Assembly: GCA_963803335.1 (NCBI GenBank)
Contig: CAWDME010000017.1
Coordinates: forward strand, 6,113-70,112
Origin: DASSUW01 sp963803335
GTDB taxonomy: Bacteria; Actinomycetota; Thermoleophilia; Solirubrobacterales; Solirubrobacteraceae
Direction of reading: 5' to 3'
DNA length: 64,000 nt
In this document: positions 33,498-41,752 of the stretch, piece after piece
How the letters are laid out: each line of letters opens with the position of its first letter
Numbering within the stretch: position 1 is the first letter of the stretch
Translations under genes and position numbers: made by a program
The notes under the pieces: model-generated
Databases searched by the model: none
The model's input: only the letters and a program-made list of their open reading frames with translations
Told to the model about the DNA's origin: nothing

Positions 33498-34498
33498 GGC
33501 AGCAGCAGATGCGAGTCGCCGAACTCGTGCCAGCGGTAGCCGTGCGCGAGGGCGGCATCGTACGAGCGCTCGACGAGGTCGCGACCGGCGATCGCCTCGA
33601 GCATCAGGAGGTGGCTGGCGTCGGGCTCGTGCCAGCCGGTGACGATCCCATCGACCACGCGCACGCCGGTCTCCGGCGTGACGACGTGGCGGGTCCAGCC
33701 GGTGAACGGCTCCACGGCGTCGCCGTCGAGCGCGGCGGTCTCCAGCGCTCGCACGACGGTCGTGCCGACCGCGATCACGCGCGTGGCGGCGTTGACGGCG
33801 TCGGCGGTCTCGGCGGGAACATGAAAGCGCTCGGGGTACGGCAGCTCGCCCCGCTCGAGCGAGGAGACGCCGCAGTGGAGCGTGACGTGAGCGACGGCGA
33901 TCCCGCGCGCGGCCAGCGCTTCGAGCACGCGGCGGCTGAAGGGCCGGCCGGCGCTCGGCATCTCGGCGCTGCCCGGCTCGAGCGCGAAGATCGACTGGAA
34001 GTCGGCCAGCGGGCGCGGCGCGGGCAGGTGGCGATAGCGGATCGGCGCGCCGTGGTGGTCGAGGTAGGCGAGCAGCGGCTCGGGGAGCGTGAGCCGGGCG
34101 GCCCACAGCCGCTGCCCGCCCAGGTACGGCGCCAGGAGCTCCGCCTCACCGCCGCCCGGGAGCGGCAGCCGCTGGCCGGCGCGACCGCGGCGGTGGGGAG
34201 CGAACCCGTCGCGCAGCTCGACCACCCAGCGCTCGGCGCCGTCGTCCGGGAACGCGCCGGGCAGCGGCGTCGACAGGTGCAGCTGCAATGGCCCGCCGGC
34301 GGGGAGTGCCGCGGGCAGCGTCGCCGACGTGTTGACGACCACCACGTCGCCGGGCGCCAGGAGATCGGGGAGATCGGTGAAGCGATGGTGCGCGATGCCC
34401 TCGGCCGTCGCCGCGAGCAGGCGCACCTCGTCGCGCACCGCCGGCGGCTCGGTGGCCTCCAGCCGCGCAGGCAACTCGAATGCGAGCGCCTCGCTCAT
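33494..34498 (-). CDS. S-adenosylmethionine:tRNA ribosyltransferase-isomerase-like protein
   Basis: 334 residues, ATG at 34498 overlapping the SDR stop. It follows QueA over its length: LLAPGDVVVVNTSATLPAALPA, PPIRYRHLPAPRPLADFQSIFA (usual P-x-YI), the conserved RPFSRRVLEALAARGIAVAHVTLHCGVSSLE, RVIAVGTTVVRALETAA and the C-terminal GIVTGWHEPDASHLLMLEAIAG. True QueA (epoxyqueuosine step in tRNA Q34 synthesis) is about 345 residues with LHVGxGTF and YxFFSYGD motifs. Here those are altered (LHCGVSSL, YRWHEFGDS), and no other queuosine gene is near, so it may be a paralogue with another target. Confidence 0.7.
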   Translation of the reverse strand: MSEALAFELPARLEATEPPAVRDEVRLLAATAEGIAHHRFTDLPDLLAPGDVVVVNTSATLPAALPAGGPLQLHLSTPLPGAFPDDGAERWVVELRDGFAPHRRGRAGQRLPLPGGGEAELLAPYLGGQRLWAARLTLPEPLLAYLDHHGAPIRYRHLPAPRPLADFQSIFALEPGSAEMPSAGRPFSRRVLEALAARGIAVAHVTLHCGVSSLERGELPYPERFHVPAETADAVNAATRVIAVGTTVVRALETAALDGDAVEPFTGWTRHVVTPETGVRVVDGIVTGWHEPDASHLLMLEAIAGRDLVERSYDAALAHGYRWHEFGDSHLLLP

Positions 34499-35175
34499 GC
34501 AGGCGCCACCGCGCCGGCCTGGTAGCGGCCGCTTGCCGCGTCGCCGCCAATGAGCGCGAGCAGGGCCGGGACGCTCGCCTCGGGCAGCGGCCGGTCCGAG
34601 ATGTCCTCGCCCGGGAACGCCTCCTGGTGCATCTGCGTGCGCATGTCGCCCGGGTCGACGACGAGGACGCGCAGGTCCGCGTGCTCGGCGCCGAGGATGC
34701 GCGAGAGCTGCTCGAGCGCCGCCTTCGACGATCCGTAGCCGCCCCACCCCTCGTACGCCTCGACGCCGGCGTCCGACGTGATGTTGAGCACGCACGCGCC
34801 CGCGGCCAGCGACGGCAGCGCGAGCTGGAAGAGCGCGAGCGGCGCGAAGACGTTGACGCGGTAGACGTGTTCGAGCGCGCCGAGCGGATAGTCGGCGAGC
34901 GGCGGCTGCGGGCTCGGGCCGAGCACGCTGGCGTTGTTGACGAGCAGGTCGATGCGTGGGCCGGCGGCCTGCACGAGCGCGTGCAGGTGCTCGGTGTCGG
35001 AGACGTCGCCGGGGATCGCGACGACCTCCGTCAGCTCGGCCAGCTCGGCGCGCGCCGCCTCGAGCGCCTCCGCCCCGCGCGCGTCGATGACGAGCCGCCA
35101 CGAGCGGCGCGCGAGCTCCCGCGCCAAGGCCAGCCCGAGGCCCCGCGACGCGCCGGTGATCAGTGCCGTGTCCAT
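34495..35175 (-). CDS. Short-chain dehydrogenase/reductase
   Basis: 226 residues from the ATG at 35175; a GTG at 35184 is possible. TALITGASRGLGLALARELARR is the NAD(P) loop, LLVNNASVLGP the NNAG-type strand, NITSDAGVEAYEGWGGYGSSKAAL the Ser/Tyr/Lys catalytic set (S, YGSSK), and VDPGDMRTQMHQEAFPGED the substrate loop. A classical SDR of unknown substrate. It is first in a four-gene minus-strand chain (SDR, queA-like, quinone reductase-like, phosphoesterase) joined by ATGA/GTGA overlaps. Confidence 0.9.
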   Translation of the reverse strand: MDTALITGASRGLGLALARELARRSWRLVIDARGAEALEAARAELAELTEVVAIPGDVSDTEHLHALVQAAGPRIDLLVNNASVLGPSPQPPLADYPLGALEHVYRVNVFAPLALFQLALPSLAAGACVLNITSDAGVEAYEGWGGYGSSKAALEQLSRILGAEHADLRVLVVDPGDMRTQMHQEAFPGEDISDRPLPEASVPALLALIGGDAASGRYQAGAVAPA

Positions 35176-35224
35176 GCCGGTCACGCTAGGCGCGAACCGG
35201 CCGCTCCACCATTGGACCTTGGTC

Positions 35225-35845
35225 CTAGGACCCCGGCCCGACGATCCCCTCGCGGACCGCGTACAGCGCCGCCTGCGTGCGGTCGGTGACGCCGAGCTTG
35301 GCCAGGATGCTGCTCACGTGCGCCTTGACGGTCTTCTCCGACAGCGACAGCTCGCGCGCGATCAGCTTATTCGGCATGCCGCGGCCGATCAGCACGAGCA
35401 CCTCACGCTCGCGCGGGGTCAGCGGGTCCTCCGTCAGCTCGTCGAGCAGCCGCGCCGCGACCTGCGGGTGCAGGAGCGCGCCGCCGCCGTGCACGGCGCG
35501 GATCGCCTCCACCAGCTCCTGCGGCTGCACGTCCTTGAGCAGGTAGCCGGCGGCGCCCGCGCGTATCGCGGGGAACAGCTTGTCGTCGTCGACGAAGCTC
35601 GACAGGACGATCGCGCGCGCGCTCGGGACCTGCTCGCGCAACCGCCGCAGCGCCTCGATCCCGTCGACGCCTGGCATCACGAGATCGATCAGCACGATGT
35701 CCGGCTCGAGCCGCACGGCGGCCTCGATCGCCTCGGCGCCCTCGCCCGCCTCGGCGACGACCTCGATGTCCTCCTGGAGGTCGAGGAAGGTCCTGAGCCC
35801 CTGGCGGACCACCGCATGGTCGTCGGCGATCAGGACGCGGATCAC
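35225..35845 (-). CDS. NarL/LuxR family response regulator
   Basis: 206 residues from a GTG overlapping the kinase stop (GTGA). Receiver domain with acidic pocket ADD, phosphoacceptor D54 in DIVLIDLVMPG, the Ser of VLSSF and Lys of LLKDV. The C-terminal LuxR helix-turn-helix is at about 140-200 (LTPREREVLVLIGRGMPNKLIARELSLSEKTVKAHVSSILAKLGV). The partner is the histidine kinase encoded just upstream. Confidence 0.95.
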   Translation of the reverse strand: MIRVLIADDHAVVRQGLRTFLDLQEDIEVVAEAGEGAEAIEAAVRLEPDIVLIDLVMPGVDGIEALRRLREQVPSARAIVLSSFVDDDKLFPAIRAGAAGYLLKDVQPQELVEAIRAVHGGGALLHPQVAARLLDELTEDPLTPREREVLVLIGRGMPNKLIARELSLSEKTVKAHVSSILAKLGVTDRTQAALYAVREGIVGPGS

Positions 35846-36972
35846 CGCGGCACCTCGAGCGTCACGGTGGTGCCTTCGCCCGGCCGGGACACGACCGCGA
35901 GCGTGCCGCCGAGTGCTCGCGCGCGCTCCTCCATCGAGGTCAGGCCGAGGTGGCGGGCGCGCACTCCCGGCGCCTCGGGGTCGAAGCCGATGCCGTTGTC
36001 CGCGACGGTGAGGGTGAGCCGCCCGTCGCGGCCCTGCAGGCGCAGCTCCACGCGCTCGGCGTCGGCGTGGCGGAGTGCGTTGTTGAGGGCCTCCTGGGCG
36101 ATCCGCAGCACCTCGCCCTCCGCCTCCGGCACCGCGCGGGCGGCGCCGGTGATCCGCAGCTCGACCTCGCGCCCGTGCACGCGCCGCAGCATGTCGACGT
36201 GCTTGCGCAGCGTGGCCGTCAGCCCTTCCTCCTCCAGCGACGCGGGCCGGAGCTCGAATATCAGCCCGCGCAGCTCCTCGAGCGCCTCCTGCGCCAGCTC
36301 GCCGAGCCGGGCGACCTGCTCGGCGGCGGCGTCGCTGTCGCGCTCGAGCAGCGTCGCGGCCGACTCGGCGTTCAGCACGAGGCCGAACAGCTTCTGGCTC
36401 ACCGCGTCGTGCAGCTCGCGCGCCATGCGGTTGCGCTCCTCGACGATGTTCAGCTCGCGGCTGCGCTCGACCAACCGGGCGTTCTCGATCGCCACCCCGG
36501 CGTGCGCGGCGAGCATCTCGATCAGCCGCTGGTCGGCCGCGGAGAACTCGTCGGCGCCCTCGCGGTCGGTCAGGTAGAAGGCGGCGATGATCTCGCCGCG
36601 CGCCACGATCGGCACGCCGAGGAACGAGCGCATCTGCGGGTGCGCGCGCGGCCACCAGCCGCGGAAGCGCGGGTCCTGGCGAATGTCGGTGGTCCGGAAG
36701 GATGCGGGCGACTCGAGCATCGCGCCGAGCAGGCCGTGCGTGCGCGGCAGCGGCCCCATCGCCGCGATCAGCTCGTCGCTCATGCCCTCGGTGATGAACT
36801 GGGCGAACGCCCCCTCGCCGTCGGGGATGCCGAGCGCGGCGTAGCGGGCGCCCGCGAGGTCGCGGGCCACGGCGACGAGGCGCCGCAGCACCGGCTCCAC
36901 CTCGCGCTCGGCGGCAATCGCCAGAACCGCCTCGCTCATCGCGTCGAGGGCGTCGCGCTCCATGGTGCTCAC
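35842..36972 (-). CDS. GAF-domain sensor histidine kinase (NarX/DesK type)
   Basis: 376 residues from a GTG at 36972 that overlaps the PDC-protein stop; an ATG at 36963 is the alternative. A GAF domain occupies about 20-170 (LGVPIVARGEIIAAFYLTDREGADEFSAADQRLIEMLAAHAGVAIENARL). The HisKA_3 dimer helix carries phosphoacceptor H188 in RNRMARELHDAVSQKL. The ATPase domain has EALNNALRHADAERVELRL, DNGIGFD and HLGLTSMEERARALGG. No membrane segments, so it is cytoplasmic and senses an internal ligand or works with the PDC protein. Confidence 0.93.
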   Translation of the reverse strand: MSTMERDALDAMSEAVLAIAAEREVEPVLRRLVAVARDLAGARYAALGIPDGEGAFAQFITEGMSDELIAAMGPLPRTHGLLGAMLESPASFRTTDIRQDPRFRGWWPRAHPQMRSFLGVPIVARGEIIAAFYLTDREGADEFSAADQRLIEMLAAHAGVAIENARLVERSRELNIVEERNRMARELHDAVSQKLFGLVLNAESAATLLERDSDAAAEQVARLGELAQEALEELRGLIFELRPASLEEEGLTATLRKHVDMLRRVHGREVELRITGAARAVPEAEGEVLRIAQEALNNALRHADAERVELRLQGRDGRLTLTVADNGIGFDPEAPGVRARHLGLTSMEERARALGGTLAVVSRPGEGTTVTLEVPR

Positions 36973-37613
36973 GATACGGGCGTCTCGACCAGCAGCCAGC
37001 CCGATCCGGCGGCCCGCGGTCGCCTGAGCCGCGTCCCCGGCGTGAGCTCGGGTGCGTTGGACGCGATGATCCGCCCGTCGCCGTTGGTCAGCGCGACCGG
37101 GCGGCCGTGCGCGACGAGCGCTGGGACGACGCGGCGCTCGAGGGTCGAGACGAGCACGTCGGCCCCCGCGACGCCGAAGCCCGGCACCGGGACGGCGAGC
37201 GTGATCGCGTACTCGTTCGTGCAAGCGAAGTCGACATAAGGACCCGCGAGACACGGCTCGCCGGCCGCGAACCACTCGGTCGTCGTGTAGTCGTAGAAGT
37301 CGGGTGCCGCCGGGTCGAGGTTCACCCGCAGCGGCTCGGGCCCAGCTCCCCACCACCACTCGAGCCAGCGCGGGGCGTCGGCGAGCAGGCCCGGCTCGGT
37401 CACGACGCCGGCCCCCGCGACGAGGTCGGCGTGATCGGCCAGCAGCGCGCGGATCGCGGGGCGAAGCGTGGCCACGTCGGCCCGCCGCAGCGGATCGCCG
37501 TCCAGCGCGCCGAAGGCGTCGCCGAGCGCGGCCAGGTCGGCGAAGACGCGGTCGAGCTCACCCATGACGTCGCCGAGCAGCTCGGCCGCGGGGCGGACGA
37601 CGGCGGAATTCAT
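36969..37613 (-). CDS. PDC/Cache-type sensor domain protein without membrane anchor
   Basis: 214 residues. It resembles a single Cache/PDC ligand-binding domain: WWWGAGPEPLRVNLDPAAPDFYDYTTTEWFAAGEPCLAGPYVDFACTNEYAITLAVPVPGFGVAGADVLVSTL, where DFYDYTTTEWF and GPYVDF are the usual ligand-pocket elements. There is neither a signal peptide nor a membrane helix, unusual for a domain that is normally extracellular, so it probably senses a cytoplasmic small molecule. It lies between gntR and the kinase and is coupled to both (ATGA and GTGA). Confidence 0.75.
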   Translation of the reverse strand: MNSAVVRPAAELLGDVMGELDRVFADLAALGDAFGALDGDPLRRADVATLRPAIRALLADHADLVAGAGVVTEPGLLADAPRWLEWWWGAGPEPLRVNLDPAAPDFYDYTTTEWFAAGEPCLAGPYVDFACTNEYAITLAVPVPGFGVAGADVLVSTLERRVVPALVAHGRPVALTNGDGRIIASNAPELTPGTRLRRPRAAGSGWLLVETPVS

Positions 37614-38326
37614 GCGCGCAGCCGCAGCTCGATCAGTCGCGCCGTCTCGTTTACGACGTGCCGCTCGGCGAGCTGGCGTGCGCGAGCGGAGCGCCGGCCG
37701 GCGATCGCCCTGACGAGGAGCTCGCGGTCACGCACCTGCGCGTCGTGATCGCCGGGTCCGAGCGCGAGGCCGTACAGGTCGCCGACCTCGGCGCGCAGCC
37801 GGGCCTCTTCCTGGGTGAGCCGCGGCGACTGTGCGGCGGCGGCGACCTCGATCGTGAACTGGGTGTCGGCGCGCCGCCGGTCGCTCGCGAGCATGGCCGC
37901 CCGCAGGCGCTCCAGCTGCTCGCGCAGCCGCTCGACCTCCGCGGGCAGCGCACGCTCGGCCGCCAGCTGCGCCGCGGTCCCGGCGATCGCGCGCCGGTGG
38001 TCGCCGAGGTCGCGCAGCTCCTGGACGCTGAACCGCCGCAGCGGCTCGAGGCGGTCCCCGGGCGCGTGCACGAAGGTGCCTCCGCGCCGGCCGCGGCGCG
38101 TGGTGACCAGCTCTTCGTCGCGCAGCATGGCCAGCGCCTCGCGCAGCGTCACGGGCGCGACGCCGAGCTGCTCGGCGAGCTGCGGCTCCGGCGGCAGTCG
38201 CTGGCCGTCGAGCAGCAGCCCGAGCCGGATCGCCTCGCCGAGCCGTCTGGCGACCACCTCGGCTCGTCCACCGGGCTCGTCGAGCGGGGAAAGCAGCGTG
38301 CGGACGGTGGCGGTCGTCAGCGTCAT
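37610..38326 (-). CDS. GntR/FadR family transcriptional regulator
   Basis: 238 residues from the ATG at 38326. The winged helix is at the N-terminus (EVVARRLGEAIRLGLLLDGQRLPPEPQLAEQLGVAPVTLREALAMLRDEELVTTRRGRRGGTFV), followed by an all-helical FCD effector domain (LRDLGDHRRAIAGTAAQLAAERA..., RHVVNETARLIELRL). It is divergent from the APC permease gene and shares a 64-base promoter gap with it, so it probably controls both directions. It heads the operon gntR-PDC-kinase-response regulator. Confidence 0.92.
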   Translation of the reverse strand: MTLTTATVRTLLSPLDEPGGRAEVVARRLGEAIRLGLLLDGQRLPPEPQLAEQLGVAPVTLREALAMLRDEELVTTRRGRRGGTFVHAPGDRLEPLRRFSVQELRDLGDHRRAIAGTAAQLAAERALPAEVERLREQLERLRAAMLASDRRRADTQFTIEVAAAAQSPRLTQEEARLRAEVGDLYGLALGPGDHDAQVRDRELLVRAIAGRRSARARQLAERHVVNETARLIELRLRA

Positions 38327-38330
38327 CGGC

Positions 38331-38360
38331 TTGACACGAAAAACTACAGAAACATAGGAT
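38331..38360 (+). promoter_or_regulatory. Sigma-70 type promoter for the APC permease
   Basis: A consensus -35 TTGACA (38331-38336) and a -10 TAGGAT (38355-38360) are 18 bases apart in an AT-rich gap, and a GGAGGAGAGGG ribosome site precedes the ATG at 38391. The region also lies at the gntR start, so the repressor would block both genes from here. This is the clearest promoter in the window. Confidence 0.6.
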
Positions 38361-38390
38361 TGCCCGCGGGTCGTCAACGGAGGAGAGGGA

Positions 38391-39995
38391 ATGACCACTG
38401 CCGACACGCCGGGCACCACCGCTTCCGCGGATGACGCGCGGCTCGCCAGCCTGGGTTATCAGCCGCAGCTGCGCCGCGTGCTGGGCCTGTTCGCCAACTT
38501 CTCGGTGGCGTTCACCTATCTGTCGCCGATGGTCGGCATCTACTCGCTGTTCGTGCTCGGCGTCGGCACGGGTGGGCCCGCGTATCTGTGGCTGCTGATC
38601 CTCCCCGTCGTCGGGATGCTGTTCGTCGCGCTCGTGTTCGGCGAGTTCGCGAGCCACTATCCGGTCGCGGGTGCGCTCTACCAGTACTCCAAGTTCTCCG
38701 TCGGGCCAGGCTACGGGTGGTTCGTCGGCTGGTTCTACGGCATGGCCCTGCTCGTCACGGTGGCGGCGGTCGACACCGGCGTGGTCACCTATGTGGCCGC
38801 GCTGACGCACAACTGGTTCTCGTGGAACCTGGACGCCACCAGCCACGGGACGATCCTCGTCGTCACGCTGCTGCTGCTGGCGATCCAGACGGCGCTGAAC
38901 ATCACCGGCACGCGCGTGATGGCCCGCGTCGCGCAGTTCGGCGTGTACGTGGAGATCCTCGGCACGTTCGGGATCGCGCTGATCCTCGCCCTACACGGCT
39001 TCCACCACGACCTCGGGTTCCTGTTCACCACGCAGGGCGTGGAGAACGCCTCGAGCAACCCGCTCGGGCTCGACTTCGGCGGCAACTGGTGGACCGGCGC
39101 GGCGCTGATCGCCGTGCTCGCGCCCGTCTACATCTTCTACGGCTTCGAGTCCTGCGGCGACATCTCCGAGGAGACCAAGGACGCGGGCCGCCAGGTCCCG
39201 CGCGCGATGCGCCTGACGCTGATCTGGGGCGGCATCGCCTCGCTCATCCTCACCGGCGCGCTGCTGCTCTCGATGCCCGAGAGCAACGCGGTCGGCGCCA
39301 CCGTCGAGGGCGGCGGCGTGCCGTTCATCCTCGGCCAGCTGTCCAGCGGCGTGCAGGACTTCCTGCTGCTCCTGATCATCTTCGCGTTCTTCTCCTGCGG
39401 CACGTCGATCCAGGGCGCCGGCAGCCGCCTCGCGTTCGCCTACGCGCGTGACGGGGCGCTGCCCGCCTCGGGCTGGATGTCCCAGGTCCACCCGCGCTTC
39501 CGTACGCCGGTCAACGCGCTGCTCAGCGGCGCGCTCATCACGGTTCTGTTCGTGCTGCTCGTGTTCGCCTCACCCAGCAAGGACGTGAAGATCGCGTTCA
39601 TCACCTACCCGGCTGACGTCAACGCGCTGGTCGCCCTGGTCTCCTTCGGCGTCAGCGGCATCTACCTGTCTTTCCTGCTCACGGTGATCGCCGCGATCAT
39701 CGCCCGTGCCCGCGGCTGGGTGCCCGAGGGCTCCTTCCAGCTCGGGCGGTGGGGCTGGCCGGTGACGATCATCGCCGCCGCCTACCTCGGGCTGATGTTC
39801 ATCAACCTCGCCCTGCCGACCGGGCTGGACAGCCCGCGCGCGTTCTTCAACCTCGACTGGATCACGCTCACGGTGATCTTCGTGATCGCGGTCGTCGGCG
39901 CGGTGTACTTCGTGATCAGCCGGCCGGACCGCGGCGTGGCGAAGCACGTGCACGACGAACTGGAACCCACGGGCGCCGAACGCATCCACGCCTGA
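38391..39995 (+). CDS. APC family amino acid/polyamine permease
   Basis: 534 residues with about 12 membrane helices. The first block (LGLFANFSVAFTYLSPMVGIYSLFVLGVGTGGPAYLW) and FGEFASHYPVAGALYQYSKFSVGPGYGWFVGWFYG are typical of the amino acid/choline transporter-like branch of the APC superfamily; FYGFESCGDISEETKDAGRQVPRAM is the conserved cytoplasmic loop after helix 7 or 8. Substrates of this branch include amino acids, GABA, ethanolamine and polyamines. The divergent GntR plus sensor-kinase operon suggests that uptake is induced by its substrate. Confidence 0.9.
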   Translation: MTTADTPGTTASADDARLASLGYQPQLRRVLGLFANFSVAFTYLSPMVGIYSLFVLGVGTGGPAYLWLLILPVVGMLFVALVFGEFASHYPVAGALYQYSKFSVGPGYGWFVGWFYGMALLVTVAAVDTGVVTYVAALTHNWFSWNLDATSHGTILVVTLLLLAIQTALNITGTRVMARVAQFGVYVEILGTFGIALILALHGFHHDLGFLFTTQGVENASSNPLGLDFGGNWWTGAALIAVLAPVYIFYGFESCGDISEETKDAGRQVPRAMRLTLIWGGIASLILTGALLLSMPESNAVGATVEGGGVPFILGQLSSGVQDFLLLLIIFAFFSCGTSIQGAGSRLAFAYARDGALPASGWMSQVHPRFRTPVNALLSGALITVLFVLLVFASPSKDVKIAFITYPADVNALVALVSFGVSGIYLSFLLTVIAAIIARARGWVPEGSFQLGRWGWPVTIIAAAYLGLMFINLALPTGLDSPRAFFNLDWITLTVIFVIAVVGAVYFVISRPDRGVAKHVHDELEPTGAERIHA

Positions 39996-40021
39996 GCTGA
40001 ACGTGGCTACAGTCGGCGGTC

Positions 40022-40612
40022 GTGCTTGCCGCGCTCGTCGACATCCCGCCCAACGTCGGCTACTCGGTCGTGTTCGCGCTGATCGCGATCGAGACGATGG
40101 GCATTCCCGTCCCGGGCGAGACGGCGCTGATCGCCGCGGCGCTGCTCGCCCACGACGGGAAGATGGACATCGTGCCGCTGATCCTGATCGCCGCCGCGGC
40201 GGCGATCGTCGGCGACAACGTGGGCTTCGCGATCGGCCGCAAGGGCGGCCGGCGGCTGTTCGAGATGCCGGGTCCCTTCCACCGCCAGCGGATCGACGCG
40301 CTTGCGGTCGGCGAGCCGTTCTTCGCCAAGCACGGGCCCAAGGCCGTATTCCTCGGCCGCTGGGTCGCCGGCCTGCGCATCGCGTCGGCGTGGCTGGCCG
40401 GCATGAACAAGATGCCGTGGCCGAGCTTCTTGTTCTGGAACGCGCTGGGCGGCATTTGCTGGGCGACGAGCATCGGCCTGGGCATCTACCTGCTCGGCCA
40501 CGCGTTCGAGGACGTGATCGGCGTCGGCGGCATCGTGGCCGCCGGGCTCGTCAGCGGGCTCGTCGTCGGCATCTTCGTGTGGAAGCGGATGCGCGCCCGC
40601 CGCGTCACGTGA
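40022..40612 (+). CDS. DedA family membrane protein
   Basis: 196 residues, GTG start. The DedA/SNARE-associated signature is visible: ALIAIETMGIPVPGETALIAAALLAHDG at helix 1, AAAAIVGDNVGFAIGRKGGRRLFE, and the conserved FFAKHGPKAVFLGRWVAGLRIASAWLAGMNKMPWPSFLFWNALGG with the paired Arg residues. Recent work links DedA proteins to lipid carrier or phospholipid flipping across the membrane. Its 3' end overlaps the convergent nickel transporter by eight bases. Confidence 0.93.
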   Translation: MLAALVDIPPNVGYSVVFALIAIETMGIPVPGETALIAAALLAHDGKMDIVPLILIAAAAAIVGDNVGFAIGRKGGRRLFEMPGPFHRQRIDALAVGEPFFAKHGPKAVFLGRWVAGLRIASAWLAGMNKMPWPSFLFWNALGGICWATSIGLGIYLLGHAFEDVIGVGGIVAAGLVSGLVVGIFVWKRMRARRVT

Positions 40613-41273
40613 GCCCGGCGTACCAGAGCCCGAACATCAGCCCGAAGACGCCCATCGCGGGCATCAGGAAGACCCGGTAGAGCGGCGCGACGCGCGGCCG
40701 CGTCAGCGTCCACGCGAACGCGCTCGTGCAGATCGCCATCGAGACCATCGACAACGGCGCGAAGACGGCGAGCGCCGCTGCGGCCTCGAGCCGGCCCGGC
40801 ATCGCGGCGATCAGCAACACGACGACCGCGCCCGTCCCGGCGAGCCCATGCAGCATGCCGATGCCGAGCGCCTGCCGGCGTGAGCGCACGGTATGGGCGT
40901 GCGCGGGCCGCCGCCACCGGTAGATCACGCGCGCGGCGAGCAGCAGGATCACGATCCCGACCGCCGTCTCGGCGCCGCGCTCCAGCCAGCCCGGCAGCTC
41001 GCCCTTGAGCGCGATCAGCGGCAGGCCGACGGCCAGCAGCGTGCCCGCATGCCCGAGGCCCCACCACGTCCCGAGCGCGGTCGCGCGCCGCACGTCTCCG
41101 TCGTCGCCGGCCACCAGAGACGTGACGGCCACGAGGTGGTCCGGGTCCGACGCGTGGCGCAGCCCCAGGGCGAACGCGATCGCGAGCGCGACGAGCAGTG
41201 GCGCGCCTGCGAAGAGCCCGGTCAGCCACGCGTCGACGTCTTCGACCGGCTTGAAGAGGAACTCGAAGTCCAT
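40605..41273 (-). CDS. Nickel/cobalt permease (NiCoT/UreH-RcnA type)
   Basis: 222 residues from the ATG at 41273, one base overlapping the fur stop. Six or seven helices; the metal signature in helix 1-2 is GLRHASDPDHLVAVTSL (the HX4DH motif of Ni/Co carriers), followed by GTWWGLGHAGTLLAVG, whose His is also conserved, and GMLHGLAGTGAVVVLLIAAMPG. A short His-containing loop (RRPAHAHTVRSRR) is cytoplasmic. As the last gene of the hydrogenase run and behind a Fur-family regulator, it most likely imports the nickel needed for the active site. Confidence 0.85.
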   Translation of the reverse strand: MDFEFLFKPVEDVDAWLTGLFAGAPLLVALAIAFALGLRHASDPDHLVAVTSLVAGDDGDVRRATALGTWWGLGHAGTLLAVGLPLIALKGELPGWLERGAETAVGIVILLLAARVIYRWRRPAHAHTVRSRRQALGIGMLHGLAGTGAVVVLLIAAMPGRLEAAAALAVFAPLSMVSMAICTSAFAWTLTRPRVAPLYRVFLMPAMGVFGLMFGLWYAGLT

Positions 41274-41719
41274 CACGCGCCCTCGGCCGCGCAGTCCGGG
41301 CACAGCCCGGCGATCGGGAAGTGGGTGAAGCGCGCCTCGTAGCCGAAGTCGCGGCGGATGCGGTCGCGCACCGGATCGAGCCGCTCGGGCTCGACGGCGA
41401 CGACCGCGCCGCACGCGTCGCACAGCAGGTACTCGAGCGCGCCGACTGCCGAGCGCGCGTACAGGCCGGGGCCGTGCCCGAGGTGGAAATGGCGCACGAG
41501 GCCGACCTGCTCGAGCGTCTCCAGGTTGCGGTAGACCGACGCGAGGTCGAGGTCGCCGGCGATGCGGTCGGCCGTCAGCGGCTCGTCGGTCGCATACAGC
41601 GCCTCGAGCACGAGCCGCCGCGCGGTGGACAGCCGCAGCCCGTGCGAGCGCACCACAGCCGCCGCGGCCTCAAGGTCCGGCGCCTCGACCAACGGGACGG
41701 CGCTGTGCGGACGGGTCAT
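41273..41719 (-). CDS. Fur family regulator, probably nickel-responsive (Nur-like)
   Basis: 148 residues from the ATG at 41719. Winged helix with RLSTARRLVLEALYATDEPLTADRIAGDLDLASVYRNLETLEQVGLVRHFHLGHGPGLY, then the dimerisation domain with the structural Zn pairs CDAC and CPDC and metal-site His residues (HFHLGHG, THFP). Fur-family members sense Fe, Zn, Mn, Ni or peroxide, and sequence alone does not tell which. The nickel permease directly behind it and the [NiFe]-hydrogenase genes in front favour nickel. A palindrome lies just upstream of its start. Confidence 0.82.
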   Translation of the reverse strand: MTRPHSAVPLVEAPDLEAAAAVVRSHGLRLSTARRLVLEALYATDEPLTADRIAGDLDLASVYRNLETLEQVGLVRHFHLGHGPGLYARSAVGALEYLLCDACGAVVAVEPERLDPVRDRIRRDFGYEARFTHFPIAGLCPDCAAEGA

Positions 41720-41721
41720 CT

Positions 41722-41751
41722 CTCGCAACTGCGACTACTTGCAATTGCGAG
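41722..41751. promoter_or_regulatory. Palindrome upstream of the Fur-family gene, probable operator
   Basis: CTCGCAACTGCG (41722-41733) and TGCAATTGCGAG (41740-41751) are inverted repeats with two mismatches and a six-base spacer. They fill the 33-base gap between the hypF stop and the regulator's ATG. The TTGCAA-like half sites resemble the published Nur box of Streptomyces (TTGCAA inverted around five bases), although the spacing differs. Autoregulation of the regulator and permease is expected. Confidence 0.6.
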
Positions 41752-41752
41752 C

